DNA of 64,000 nt. Origin: Rhizodiscina lignyota (Eukaryota; Ascomycota; Dothideomycetes; Aulographales; Rhizodiscinaceae). The position numbers were made by a program, and so were the translations under genes. The DNA is taken from positions 1 through 64,000 of the forward strand of contig ML978134.1 in the NCBI GenBank assembly GCA_010015805.1, written 5' to 3'. The notes beneath the pieces were generated by a model, which was not told where the DNA came from, made no database searches, and saw nothing but the letters and a program-made list of their open reading frames with translations. Below are positions 12,384-24,620 of this stretch, in pieces. The stretch's first letter is position 1. Every line of letters starts with the position of its first letter.

Positions 12384-13924
12384 ATGAACGAAACAGACTT
12401 GCGGCGCTGGAGTGGCCGTACGCTCACTTGGGAGCAGCTGGAGAGGACATGGGATGAGGTCGCCAAAGTCGTAGAGGTCGAAGTGCCGTCGACACAACCA
12501 GGAGTGGAAACCAACGGAACATCCCCACCTCCGGTGCCTCCAGACGGAGGTACTATAGCCTGGATTCAAGTTCTCTCCGGCTGGTGCTTATTCTTTAACT
12601 CGTACGGCCTACTGAACTCGTTCGGTCAGTTGTCTCGAACCAAAACTCACTATTGTCTCGCTAACTTGGCGCAGGTGCCTTCCAAAAGTACTACCAAAGC
12701 CATCTTCTCGAAGGCTCTTCCGCGTCCAATATCTCTTGGATTGGAACGCTTCAATCATGTTTCATCCTCTATGGCACCATCTACTCCGGGCCTCTCTACG
12801 ACTGGGGCTTCTTTCGCCGACTCGTCGCCACTGGGTGTGTCTTATCGGTTTGTGGCATGTTCTTAACAAGTTTCTGCCATGAGTATTACCAGATAATTCT
12901 CATGCAAGGCCTGCTTACTGGAGTCGGCCTGGGATGCCTCCTCGCTCCCATGGTAGGAACTGTCGCTGCTCATTTCGAGAAGCGTAGAGGCCTGGCTATG
13001 GGAATTTCATCGACTGGAAGCATATTCGGTTCGTATATTGGCGTTATTAGTGATTGCAAAGGCTAACGTTGTAACAGGCGGAGTACTGTACCCTATAATA
13101 TTTGACCATCTCGTCAACGAGATCGGTTTCGGCTGGGCTGTGAGAGTCATCACACTAATAATGGCTGTCCTATTCATCATACCACTATTGGGCATGCGAA
13201 TGTTGACCAAACCGCCGGAGAAACGGCGACTCTGGATTGGCGAAGCCTGGAGGGAACCACAATTCGCTCTCTTTGCTGTCGCGTTGCTTGTCGCTTATGC
13301 CGGGATGTACATTCCTTTCTTCTACATACAGCTCTTTTGTACAGAGAAGGGCTTCGCCACAGGACATCTTGATCAATATCTGCTGCCAATCATCAATGCG
13401 GCTGGGTTACCTGGTCGACTCGTAAGTCATTCGCCGCCTACCAAGGGATAGAGCTGACGAGTTCTTAGCTATTCGGCTATCTCGCCGACAGAATCGGCCC
13501 ATTAAACTCTTTCGCTCTTGCTAGCGGCGGCAGTACAATCCTTCTCTTCGTGTGGATGGCAGTAGATTCTCTGCCCTCTACCATAGCCTTCTGCGTGCTC
13601 TATGGCTTCTGTCAGTCCGGAATCACAACGCTCGCTTGGACGGTGATTGCGACAAACCTCTGCCCAGACCTACGGCAGTATGGGGTTCGCATTCTCATGC
13701 AGAGTATCTTCGGTGCAACGGGATTACTGATCGGTAATCCGATCGCAGGCGCGATATTACCTACTGGATGGATAAGTCTACAAGGGTGGGCGGCCGCAAC
13801 GCTGGCTGCCTGTTTTCTTCTTACTCTTATTGCGAGAGCTTGGGATATTAAGAAAGTTCTTCATAAGGAGAGGCCCGGGGCATATTTTGCAAGGGAACCG
13901 CGAATGGTTGGCATCATCGAATAG
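12384..13924 (+). CDS. MFS permease, monocarboxylate-transporter-like (464 aa)
   Basis: Exons are 12384-12624, 12675-13028, 13078-13421 and 13469-13924. The three introns are 47-50 bases long with GTCAGT, GTTCGT and GTAAGT donors and CAG/TAG acceptors. The protein opens with a hydrophilic N-terminus of about 50 residues, then PPDGGTIAWIQVLSGW, the usual entry of fungal members of the monocarboxylate porter family (MCT/Mch-type MFS). About twelve hydrophobic helices follow. The MFS loop between helices 2 and 3 and the central KPPEKRRLW loop are seen. The likely place is the plasma membrane or an internal membrane. The substrate cannot be inferred, since fungal MCT-like proteins often do not carry monocarboxylates. 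The start is the first ATG; 12 bases upstream only a TTG precedes it. Confidence 0.87.
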
Positions 13925-14679
13925 ATTCTCTTGACATTACTGATTTGATACCCGATTGCATGGTTTCAGGTGTCGTATCATGGTTATGTTTTATGTTTGT
14001 TATATGGTTTCATTACTGCATCTGTATGATAGTTGAAGGTCTCCGAAGAAGAGTGCGGCAATGTAGGTGCCAGGAATTTGGATGAGGGGTAAATGGGCAT
14101 TTAGCAAAATATGACACTGAAGGTCTTTGGGGCGCGATGGTCTCTCTGCATGCTTATGGAGCATAATGAAAGTTCATTCTATTATACTCAATCAAACTGT
14201 TTTCGATTATCCGGATTGGGATGCGAATTCTATTGATAGGACAGATAAAAACTTCACTCACATTGACTACCGCGAACTCTTTAATTCCAAACCCGATAGG
14301 GGATCTTGTGTTGTTATCTCGGGAGACCCACGGCCTATAGCGCTAGATTTAAGGCATAATGTTAAAGATCGATATCTAAGATTATCGTTAGCAGAATACC
14401 AAAATAATGTGAGGAGAAGCTATCTATTCTGACGACGTTAGTGCTGAGTGAAGACATGAGTGACATGAGAGTGTGAAGTAGCTGTATGATTGACGGACGC
14501 GCGAACGTACGGAAGTAGTAAAAGTATATAAAACGGCACAACTTCGGCTGAGGGTTGCAGGACATCGTAGAAAGCTATTAACTCAGTCCGCTTACAGCCT
14601 CACTCCTACATCCATTTTTTGGTCTTCATTCTTCAGATCTCTAATCTTCTGGGTCCGTGTCTGCAATTAGAACATTAAA
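13925..14679. other. Intergenic, promoter of HET gene
   Basis: AT-rich stretch between the MFS gene and the HET gene. One 88-codon frame from about 14166 has no recognisable content. A TATA-like element lies at 14525-14533. Confidence 0.5.
14525..14533 (+). promoter_or_regulatory. TATA-like element before the HET gene
   Basis: TATATAAAA lies about 150 bases before the HET gene's ATG at 14680. The spacing fits a fungal TATA box with a leader of around 100 bases. No experimental support. Confidence 0.4.
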
Positions 14680-16689
14680 ATGAGTTATATCCATTCGTGC
14701 CAGTACTGTTCATCTGTCACAATCCATTCCCATCGATCGGCGAGAAGGCCTGTCTATGTTCTTGAGGACACTCCCACACGCACTCTAAAAGCAGCTCCAT
14801 TGAATTTGTCGTTTAATGAGGCTGTGTTTGGGGCTAGAAAGGGGTGCCCTTTCCTACAATGGGTAACTTCGCTGTCTTCCGCGAAGGAAAAGACATGTCT
14901 TAACGTTATTTGGAGCGGGAACTATCCCCTGGACTCCGCCGTCCCGGCCAACCCCTGGATTTGGTGGTTGGGAGAAACCCAAGAGAACCCAGAAAATATT
15001 TTTAGGACTGTTCACAAGATTCTCGCAGAGAAGGCCAACATACTGCTATGCGCAGAAGAGAAGTAACATTGTCCCTTTTTTTTTGGGGTGTGCCACCACC
15101 AGAATCTTGCTGATCACACGCACAGCGACCCAGCCGCAGAAGACTTCAATACTCGTCCTCCAGCTTTAAATCTTCAACTGAAGACTCGATTTGTGCAAGC
15201 AAGAGGATGGCTCGAGGAATGTGTTAAGACCCACAAATGCAGAGAAGAAAACGCCTTTGTGCCAAGTCATTTAATCCTAATCGACAGCACGGCGAACCCT
15301 CCCAATCTTAGACTTGTCACTCGAGAGGAAACTAGCGGCATATTCTTAGAATATGCCGCACTGAGCTATTGCTGGGGCAAAACTCAGGATTTTACCCTTA
15401 CATCATCATCGCTTGAAAGTTTTCTGTCCTCGATTCCATACGACAAATTACCTCAGACAATTAAAGACGCCATTCTAGTAACATCCGAGATGGGCCTGCG
15501 TTATTTGTGGGTTGATGCTTTTTGCGTTATTCAAGATAGTAATGAAGAAAAGGCAAAAGAGATCGGCCAGATGGCAGAGATATACGATCATGCTCATGTC
15601 ACAATTGCGGCTTCTAAAGCCAAGTCTGTGAACGAAGGTTTTCTCTGGTGGCCAAGAATCGAAATGATCCGACTTGGATACGAATGCTCAAGTGGAGAGA
15701 TAGGATCTGTTCTGTTCTCACCTGAGCTTAACGGAGATACGAGATTCTCGCCTGAGCCTCTTGACACTCGCGGATGGGCTTTGCAAGAAGAGCTTCTCTC
15801 ACCTAGACGGCTTGAATTCGGCACGTACCAATCGAGATGGACCTGCCGTGAGACTGTAAAAGAAGACGAGACTGTGGTGGATGGTTGGCTAAAACGCAAA
15901 GTTACAAGCCCTTACATGTACGGTCGTGTACTGTCCCCTCAACCTGTCAGTTGGTGGGATATTGTTGAAATATACACTACACGCAGTCTTTCGGACCCAC
16001 ACGATAGGCTTCGGGCTATATCAGCCGTTGCCAGGAAATTGGGCGAGTTGTCTCGGGATGAATACGTGGCTGGACTATGGAGATCTTCATTCATTAAGGG
16101 ACTCCATTGGGGAAATTTCGCACAGGAACAAACGAAAAAGGAGGAGGATATGCACCTGGGAAGGCTGAAGAATGAAGATTCAGATTTACATGGTACAGCT
16201 CCGTATATCGCGCCGTCATGGTCGTGGGCGTCCGTCAGCCATCCGGTCGAATTCCACTATTTTTATGCTCCCAACGAACTCCAGCAAGTTAAAATAGCGA
16301 TCATCGATATACGGACCAAAACAGAACCTCCAGATGATCCATACGGGCCTTTGTGTGATGGCTCTCTCAAGATCAAAGGTCCTTGTTGTAGCTTTGTGGT
16401 AGGAGAGCGCTCGGAATTACATGCCGTCAATAGTGATAATCAATTTGTAACGCATGTAAGCTTTCCTAGTGTACTGGTCGAGCTGGATATGGTTAGTGGT
16501 GATCATTTGTTTCTATTGCTCCTTTCTGTAAGGCACGGGGAAGGTTATTGCTTAGTATTGAAGCAGACTGACGAAGAGCAGTATATAAGGGTTGGATTCA
16601 TGCGTCTAAGTGGACCTTCTCAATATCCAGTGCTTAGCTTTGAGTACAAGAAAGAGGAATGGAAAGAGCAAATTGTAACTATCCTATGA
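14680..16689 (+). CDS. HET-domain (heterokaryon incompatibility type) protein (648 aa)
   Basis: Two exons, 14680-15062 and 15126-16689. Read without splicing, the frame meets TAA at 15064. A 63-base intron (donor GTAACA, branch near TGCTGATC, acceptor CGCACAG at 15125) restores one frame. The first exon holds the N-terminal part with a CxxC pair and GCPFLQWV, as in many HET proteins. The second holds the HET domain with its blocks: YAALSYCWG, LPQTIKDAILVTSEMG followed by LRYLWVDAFCVIQD, IYDHAHVTIAAS, and later RGWALQEELLSPRRLEFG. HET domains of fungal incompatibility loci trigger cell death after non-self contact; the actual trigger here is unknown. There is no NB-ARC, WD or ankyrin region, so it is a stand-alone HET protein. 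The weak donor is the least sure part of the model. Confidence 0.8.
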
Positions 16690-17524
16690 AATTCTGTATT
16701 GCTTGAGATGTACTCTGATGAGTTAATTGAACCATTCAGGGCCTCAGGATTGGCGCTTTCTAACTTTGAAAGACTTTCACAATGAAATAATTTCAAACTT
16801 TCAGGCACATCTATTAGACTTCCATATACACGCGGCCATGAAAAACAAACTTTTAGAAGAATTTGTGGTTGTTGTGGACATATCTTTGATGTACTCTCCT
16901 CTCAGTTTTGGTCGACCGTAGATGGGGCCAAAACTCATCTGGATCGTTGGGAACTCCGAACTCCCACGTTCATATCGCAAAGACTAAGGAGACCCTGTTT
17001 TGCAGAGCAACTTCGAACTTTCTGCGTCTGGCATTGCTCCGCCTCAGTAGAAATCACACTCTTGACACTCTTCTGGACGTTTTGCCCTGAAGAACGAAGC
17101 GTGGCTGGGGAATACAGGTTGTGTGTCGACGCGTGGCGACGAGGTGCATGCACTTCGATAGAGCTGCAGATGTAATTCGGGGTTGCATAGAAGGTAGGTA
17201 AGGCTGAACATTTAGTTTCCATATAATGAAAGTGTATCTGTCCTCTCTCGTATATCTTCTTTTCTCCTCTCAACACTCATATCAGGCCGGGGCAGGGACG
17301 CGACGTTCTGAAGAGACTCTAACCACCGTTTACTTTACGTCGCATCTAATGATTAGTGACTTCCCTAAATCTCTCTGGAGCCTATTGACGATAGTCTAAA
17401 ACATTGATAATTACTACGGAAGTATCCGGTATCTTTATAGTAACGGAGACTTAAGGGAGAGTAGGTTTGTAAGCGCGAAGCATATCTACTCGTTTAGAGT
17501 CCTGTTCAGAGTCTAATTTTAAAT
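16690..17524. other. Intergenic, AT-rich
   Basis: No gene is supported here. The right half (about 17290-17520) is notably AT-rich with many TA steps and stop codons, as in sequence affected by repeat-induced mutation, but no repeat partner is visible in this window. Confidence 0.4.
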
Positions 17525-19441
17525 ATGATAAATACCTCTAAGGCCGACGATAATGATTTAGATTTTGTTCCGACATTTTTAGATACACCTAGACGCGTCG
17601 ATTCCCACCCTGAGTCATATCTTGCCGCTGAATCATGGATATCACTGACTTGCAAGATCGGCCACCTTTCGACTGTGTTCCGAGCAAGCTTGATGCTTTG
17701 CGTCGCAGCGACAATCAGCCAGTCCGGATGGATTTGGTTTGCTCAGCGGACTAGGCCACTGAGAGACTTGTACTGGTATGACGCCGCAAGTAGAGGCTCG
17801 TTGGGGAGCATAAGGTTACTTTGGAACTTGAGATTCATGTAAGGCTGTCTCGATCGCCTCTCCGTCGTTGATAACTGACCATCCGACGCATCTGTAGTCG
17901 CCCAGCCTGTATTGGAGCACTGATCACAATTACAACTCTCGCTCTTGACCCATTCTTCCAACAGACGATCAAATATCAAGGCCGCCCTGCTGTCGACCCC
18001 GATCAGAGAGCCGAGGCTGTCGCTGCTTATGGGTACAACGGTAGCATTGGTCTGGAAGATGTTTTCGGCGATTCTTGTACGCTTACTCGAATTTCGATGT
18101 CAACCTCTGCGGTACTAACCATCTCTGACAGATCTTCTCATGCCATACAATTTGAAAGCAGCCATGTTCAGTGGTCTCTATTCATCAAATCAGATGACAT
18201 TTCCGAGCCCACCGTTCTCTTGCCCCTTAGGAAATTGCACCTGGGATCCATTTGCAACTCTGTCTCTCGATAGTAGCTGCTTAGATATAACATCTAGTGT
18301 TTCTCTAAACTGCAGCAATTCCTTCCTCGGCGGGTCTGGCATTACGTGTAATTTCGCCTCTTCGAACGATGATCTCTTAGCAACGATGCTCAATGGAACG
18401 ACAACCAGAGTCATGATGGAGATGGAAACGTATCTTCCGAGGAACTCACTTCCGGCTCTTATACCATATCTTATACCATATCGGGACATTACCGGTGCAT
18501 TGGCAACGGTGCAATGGGTTAAAGTAAAAGATTTCTTGCTGGCGAATACTCCTGTTGGAGCGTTGGTAATGCCAAACACTACATACGAAGCGGGGCGATG
18601 CCTCGTCTATCTTTCGGTCAAACAGGTAGAAGCGAAGGTTGATAACGGGGTCTACAGCGAACGAGTTCTACAAGAGTACAACCATATTCCAAATGTAACG
18701 GCACCACCAATGTATACGCTGAATGGCACCGACTTTTATTTCCGCGATCCATGGACCTGGGATCGAGACCTAATATTCCAGCCAAAGTTCGCGCCTAAGA
18801 GAAATTTCACAGTTACGTGGTCCGACTTTGACGTCCTTGCGTCTTCGATTATGCAACTTGTGCAGCTAAACGAGGAAGGCGGCGTTGCAACTGTTTCAAC
18901 TGGCGACTCGGCTGGAGTAGGTGGACCACCCGTTTTGGTGATGCTACTTCAAGCCGACAATGTGACGACGGCTATGCAAAACATGGCACACTACATGACG
19001 ACTGCGCTTCGAGCAAACGACACACAGCTTCTGCAGAATAAGATGCATAATGCGTCATTGATTGCACCTAATCAAAGCGTTGAAGGCAGGGTCTGGGTGC
19101 AGAAGCAGTTCGTGATTGTGATATGGGCCTGGCTGACGCTTCCGGCTGTAACATTCCTCACGGCGATCTTGTTCTTCTGCATCACCATAACCAGGACGAG
19201 GATTCATATGGTTGGTGTTTGGAAATCGAGCCCGCTTACGCTATTCTTCCATACTGGTTTCAACAACGGCTCTTCAATAAGCGATGAAGTACCCAGCGAA
19301 GCTTTGCACACGTCGGATGGAATGTATACAGCTGCAGGAGCCATTTCGATGCGTGCTGTCAGAGCTAGCAGTGTAAAGTTCGAAGTTGCTAGAGAAGAGA
19401 GCCGCAAATTATCTCGAGATGAATTGGAAATATGGCGTTGA
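17525..19441 (+). CDS. DUF3176 family membrane protein (600 aa as modelled)
   Basis: Exons are 17525-17838, 17898-18076 and 18132-19441. The introns have GTAAGG and GTACGC donors and TAG/CAG acceptors, and phases fit. Family marks are the blocks SQSGWIWFAQRTRPLRDL, YDAASRGSLGSIRLLW and ALITITTLALDPFFQQTI (TM helix), then a long N-glycosylation-rich outer part with Cys pairs (CPLGNCTW). A final TM helix lies near residue 505-530 (VIWAWLTLPAVTFLTAILFF), before a cytosolic tail of about 80 residues. This is the fungal DUF3176 family, of unknown function. Most members have one more TM helix at the N-terminus. Here the start at 17525 leaves only a 35-residue polar head, so the 5' end may be shortened or a first exon missed in the AT-rich upstream DNA. 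Confidence 0.82.
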
Positions 19442-19515
19442 ATGAAGTGTTTATTTCTGTGGGATTGCGTCAGGCACTATTTCTCAGGCTGTTAAACTGT
19501 TTCTAAAGTAAAAGT

Positions 19516-20645
19516 TCAAATAATCAGTTCACCCTTCATAACTTCAGCAGCATGACCAGAGAGAATGACTTTCTTTGGACGAAGATCGTCATTCAGAGTA
19601 ACATCTACAATGATCTCACTTCTCTGCAACAGTATTTTGGTTAGCACACCATTTAAAATGCGCGTAAAAGCATTGAAGCTTACCCTTCCCATTTCGACAC
19701 CTTGCTCAATTTCGTACCGGATCGTCTTCTTCTCCAAGCCGGCCTCTGGCCTCTCCCGGCTCCTTACCTGACTCTGCCAGACACTGAACGCACACGCCGC
19801 GCTGCCAGTCGCCAGATCCTCTTCTCCGATAGAGGTCATTCGTCTAACCCTGAAGCGATGGGCATCATCTGTAGAAGATAATTCGTGGTAGAACATAGTG
19901 CCTCCGAGAGCGCCTGAAAAGCCCTCGTCAAGTACTTTCGTCGCATCTGGAGGCGGCCTTGCTGGACGTAGGCTCGCCATCGTCTCGAGCAATTCTATCT
20001 CCACTGGTATGAAACTTAACAGTAAAAATTAGTAAACTTCGTAGAACCAAAGCTTCGCAAAACCCAAAGCGATTGTGTCGTGTTTGTGACGTACTAAAGC
20101 CCTCCGGCAATGCTTATGACCGGAAAGTCATGAGCAAGTGATTCCGAGATCCCTTGTAGCTCAGGATGCTGCTGAACGATAGATGCTCTCTCCACTCTCC
20201 CCAATCCTTGACTGTGTACTCGGTAGTTGCTGCATGGAATATCTGCACCAATCAGGCCGGTACCGCGGTCCCGTCGAATATGGATCTCGCCCGCTTTTGC
20301 TATCAGAATGCCACCCTCCGAATCATGGTGAAAGACATGGTTGAAGCAATAAGCTGCAGTCCCGATCGTAGGATGGCCCGCAAAAGGAATCTGTTTTGTC
20401 TTGGTGAAGATGTCGACGGTTCTCTTGGTGGCATGTCCCTCCGTATCGCCATCAGAATAATCATGCAGAAATGTGGTCTCTGAAAAATTGAATTCTCTAG
20501 CGATGAGATGCTTCTGCTCCTGACTGATTTGTTTTGCAGTTTCTTTCGTGAGTTGGATTACCGCCAGGGGATTTCCTTGTGCCCAAGGAGTGTTTGTAAA
20601 GACGTCAAAGACCGTGTATTTGAGGCGCAACTTTGACGAGGTCAT
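19516..20645 (-). CDS. PhzF/PhzC-like isomerase (329 aa)
   Basis: Exons on the minus strand are 20645-20095, 20014-19684 and 19623-19516. Intron 1 has a GTACGT donor, a perfect TACTAAT branch and a TTAAG acceptor. Intron 2 is 60 bases and open in frame, but removing it restores the family run QGVEMGRRSEIIVDV. PhzF proteins are two-lobed isomerases or epimerases named after phenazine synthesis. The catalytic Glu is Glu56 in NFSETTF. Other conserved blocks are FTNTPWAQGNPLAV, PFAGHPTIGTAAY and EEDLATGSAACAF. The length matches the family. The substrate is unknown, and most fungal copies have no link to phenazines. It ends 74 bases from the DUF3176 gene (convergent) and starts a run of four minus-strand genes that may form a metabolic cluster. 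Confidence 0.9.
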
Positions 20646-20971
20646 TGTGTTGCAGGAACATAAACAGCAAACACTTCAAGATAAGAGAACGAGTTTATAA
20701 AAGAATATCTGTCTGAACAAGATTGCATAGGTGCGAGGGGCGATAAATGGTGCCAAGGGTTGCATGGATACTTGTGAGTCACAATCACGGCTTTTCCACG
20801 CTCCGTTCAAAACTCAAAACTTTCCGATCATGGCAGAATTCTAATACTTCGTAGTGTAATCCTGTGCCGTATAAGATCATCTACACTAAGGAGTAACAGA
20901 GCAATCTTCTTTTTGAAATTATTTCTTCCTATTGACATTCTGCGCCTCCGTGGTTAGCTAGGATCAACGGG
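20646..20971. other. Intergenic between PhzF-like and hydrolase genes
   Basis: Holds the promoter of the PhzF-like gene, with a TTTATAAA-type element near 20694, and the 3' flank of the hydrolase gene. Confidence 0.4.
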
Positions 20972-22044
20972 CTAAACACCCAAATGCTTCTTCAAGAATT
21001 CCGCCTGTGTTCCAGCGTTGCTTTCAAAGGTAGGCCCCGAGTATGCATCGAAATGCCCTCCTGGCAAAATTTGCAGCTGCTTGGGTTCCAGAGCCTTGGA
21101 GTACGCGTCAAGCGCCAATTGCGATGGTGTCAGAACGTCATTCCGCTCTACCGTCATGAGCAGCGGAGTGGGCGATATGCGGTGGATGTATGCGACTGGT
21201 TCGTATGCTCGGAGCATTTCCATACTTTCACAAATCAGTACAATTCTCACAATTGAAGAGGCATTCATACCTTTTCAACGTGACATCATTTTTCCAGGGA
21301 GATTTCTTCCCCCACGCCTGGAAGAATTGGTAACTGTCAGACGTAGGTAGTGCAGAAGGCGCTTGTGGATTTTCATCCACTACCGGTATTCTGACAGGAT
21401 CCTTATGCGCAAAACGAGCTAATCGATCTGCCGGACCATTAGTGAGTGACCCTCTGGAAAGAGGTAGTGAGATTCACCATCCATGAACATCTGATCCATC
21501 TGAGGCCGAACATCAGATCGAACCAAGGCCGAGAAATTTCCAAGCCCAGTCACGAGGGGGCTGGAGGAGAACGAATTAGCAAGAGGACGAGAAGGTGCAA
21601 TAATGAGATTGTGTCCAATGCATACACTTGGCTCAGCACAATCTTGACCCTTCGATCAATAGCTCCAACAACAAGGACATGTCCACCACTGTACGAGCTC
21701 CCCCACACACCGATCTTGTCCGCGTCCACTTCCGGCAGCGTTTGAGCATACGTGATGGCATCACTGTAATCGCTCACTTGCTCATTAGGATTGATCTCGT
21801 ATAGTGGATGACCATCCTTTACGTCGCTTGAACCAAAGCCACGATTATCATAGACGAGGCAGACCAGGTTAAGCTTTGATGTAAAATATTCAGCAAAGGT
21901 GTCGAGATCCATTTCTTTGACCGCACTGAAGCCATGCGCCATCACAAGACATGGCGCTTTGCCAGATCCGGATGAGGGGGTATACAGCCAACCACGCAAT
22001 GTGACATTGTCGTGGGTCTTGAACTCGATATCTTTCCGAGGCAT
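20972..22044 (-). CDS. Alpha/beta hydrolase, DLH/af380-type (303 aa)
   Basis: Four exons on the minus strand: 22044-21626, 21560-21478, 21427-21271 and 21224-20972. Donors are GTATGC, GTGAAT and GTATGA, and all phases close. The fold signs are oxyanion-side MAHGFSAVKEMDLD, VYDNRGFGSSD, nucleophile elbow VWGSSYSGGHV (Ser117), acid loop TVERNDVLTP and His block LPGGHFDAY. The order and wording fit the dienelactone-hydrolase/polyketide-transferase-like (af380-type) hydrolases of ascomycetes, about 300 residues long and cytosolic. Next to a Baeyer-Villiger-type monooxygenase, a lactone or ester hydrolase is the natural reading. That is inference from context, and the real substrate is not visible. 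Confidence 0.87.
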
Positions 22045-22607
22045 GGCGGAGTGGAAATTTGCGTCTGCTTGATAGTATTGATCGAGAGTGCGATAGATCT
22101 GTGATTTATAGAATATTATCGGACTTGGTTAAAATAAGTAAAAAAGGTCGCAAGCTTCTAGAATCTGATATTCTGATTCAGACTGGATGCTCGATGCAGT
22201 AAATGGTACACACCAAAGCCAAGACTTCTGGGTGGGTACGAGAGTACGAGCCAATCAACGCAGGAGTATATAGGGTAGCTAAGAAGTAAACAGAGATTAG
22301 CTGACGTTATGTAGGCATTTCCCTGAAATTCGCAAGACGTTGAGATATAGCCCACGGCCCACGGGAGGCTAAGCTTGGCTCTCGTAACGCTAGCCTCTTG
22401 GAACGCCGTCAGTCACCGTCCCCGCAGAGTGACCCCGCAGGTTCATCGGTTCATTCATGCAGTTGGCACTAGCGGAAACTTGCATAGTGCAGATGGATCA
22501 GGGCCGGTAGATGCCGAGCATGGGACATTCTAAGAACGGAGAAACGAGAGATCTTTCAAATTAAAGATTTATACATATACACGTACCCTCGTTCCGCTAG
22601 TCCCGTC
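22045..22607. other. Intergenic between hydrolase and MFS genes
   Basis: Promoter of the minus-strand hydrolase gene and 3' flank of the MFS gene. No open frame with content. Confidence 0.5.
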
Positions 22608-24620
22608 TTAAGCTAACTCATGAGTTGCCGTCTTATCGTGGAGTTTGGCAATCCAAGACTTCGCCATGAAGATCCGAAGCCTCTTCCCCCAGATCATGAA
22701 AGGTATCACCGAGAGGTTGTTTGCGAGCAAGACCCCACAGAAGATTCCTGAAATAACCACTGTGTAACCCCTCTCCAAAATCCAGTTCAAGAGGAAGCTG
22801 CCCATTCCGAATGAGATGGCCTGTTTGCCGAGGTTCATCGCAATCAGCATCTCGCTGGTATTCGCTGTGTGACTGTCCACGGCATATGCCAGGGTGAATG
22901 TGAAGTAAAAGTACGATCCCCAGTTATTCATTGCAACGCCAGCAAAATAGCCGAACCAATGAAGCTTTCGTTGCGCCGTAAAACCATACAGGATGAGGCC
23001 AGCAGGAGACATCAACATGGCAGGTAACAGAGCTCCAAGCCGCATCTCCGCTTCTCTGATGCCTCCATTTCGTTTCGTTAGACGCGCAGCAAGTCGGTCC
23101 GAAATCGTTGTGAACGGTATGGCGAGGAAGTAGCCCACAGCAGAAGCAACTGCAATGAGACCAGAATTCGTCTGCGACCAGTTGTAAGGCGGAAGCACAA
23201 TAAGAGCCGGAAATGTGTAGTTGAATGCCAGAGCACCGAGACCGATGTAAATCCCATAAGTAGTGACGACCCAGAAGACTGGAGGAACCAGAAAGTACGT
23301 GAAGCTCCGGGCCATAGTGAGAAAGAATTGGGCGTCCTTATTTACGCCTGACCACAGGCTGAGCGAAGCGAGGAAAGAACGTCGAGCCCCCCAAGCGACA
23401 GGAACGGCCTCCTGGTGTTCCGATGTAACATTCTTCTCGTAATCCTCGATCGGAGTTATTTGCTCTACCATGTCTGGCGTGACCACTCGCTTATACTGGG
23501 TCTCCTCGACGAAGAAAAACGCCAAGATGAGCAAGGCCATTGAGAATGCAAACGTGACATAAAAGAACAATCGCCAAGAGTATCCACCTGCAAGCATGTA
23601 GCCGGCGTATAGAGGGCCAGTGGATCCCAGGCAGAGGCAAACTAAAGCAGAAATATCAGCCACAAGCTTCAGGGCTAAAGAAAGGATCGTAAAGCTCAAC
23701 ATACCTGTGTAATATCCAAGCCTCTTGCCGCGCTCATGAAGGAAGAACTACAGCGAGATTTAGCAATACCGATCGGTTATCTCAAACCAAAGGTTCACAT
23801 ACAACATCGTTCACAAGCTGAACTGGAAGTGCTTCGCAGACACCAGAGCCAAACGCGTGAATAATTCGGCATGCCATCAACGATCCGTAGGTGTTGCATT
23901 GTGATGCACCAATGAGACCAGCGCAGAACTGGAGAGAACCATATCAGTATCTCCATATTGATCGACAAGTGGAGTTGCGTACGAAAACCAAGGAGCCGAG
24001 CATCACGGGTCTGCGTCCGATTTTGAGGTAGAGAGGGACAAGGAATAGAGAGCCTTCACAACGTTAGTAGGATTTCCGTAAACTTATCAGCAGAGCACGT
24101 ACCGAATCCATATACAAGATTCGCGTATGATACTAGTCCAGATGCCGTCGTGGGTGATATCTGGAACTCTTCCGCATATATTCCTATGTATACGGACGGC
24201 CCAAGGAGAGCAGCATTTCCCAGAAACGAGTACAGCGAGCAGAGGATCAGAATCACCGTCTTCTTCCATGGTTGCCACTGCAAATAATGTTCAGCAACTG
24301 CATCGGCAACTGTATCGAGCTACAGTACCTGGAGCGGGTCATTTGGATCCAACGATGGCACTGGGAAAAGAGCTTGGCCATAGCCGGTATCGTCACCCTC
24401 TGAAAGGAGGTTACAATAGAGTCAGATGGATAACTGAAGGATTAGGATTCGGTGCGTACCTTTCGCATTCAGGTCCACAGTGCCAGGAACGGGTCCTTCA
24501 TGCGCATGGCTGCAAGTGTGTCAATGTAAACTGAGGAGCCAAGCTGCTGACGGTGGGGCAATTTGTAAAAAGCTCGCACCTGTGAACGAGATGGCGCTCA
24601 TGATGCCTCTCTTCTGCCAT
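22608..24620 (-). CDS. MFS drug/metabolite transporter (536 aa)
   Basis: Eight exons on the minus strand: 24620-24580, 24509-24460, 24399-24329, 24277-24103, 24053-23983, 23928-23803, 23747-23705 and 23641-22608. Every junction is GT-AG and in phase. The first three small exons give a polar head ending in LDPNDPLQWQPWKK, the usual entry to the first helix in fungal DHA1-type MFS proteins. Then come LGNAALLGPSVYIGIYAEEF, the loop LKIGRRPVM (MFS signature A between helices 2 and 3), NDVFFLHERGKRLGYYT and a second half with about six more helices. The central loop is about 90 residues. Likely a plasma-membrane exporter or importer of a small organic molecule. It sits between the hydrolase and the monooxygenase on the same strand, which suggests a role for the same compound. 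Confidence 0.87.

Noticed and set aside
14166-14432. 88-codon plus-strand frame before the first HET gene
   Set aside because: AT-rich codons, no domain, and it overlaps the expected promoter region.
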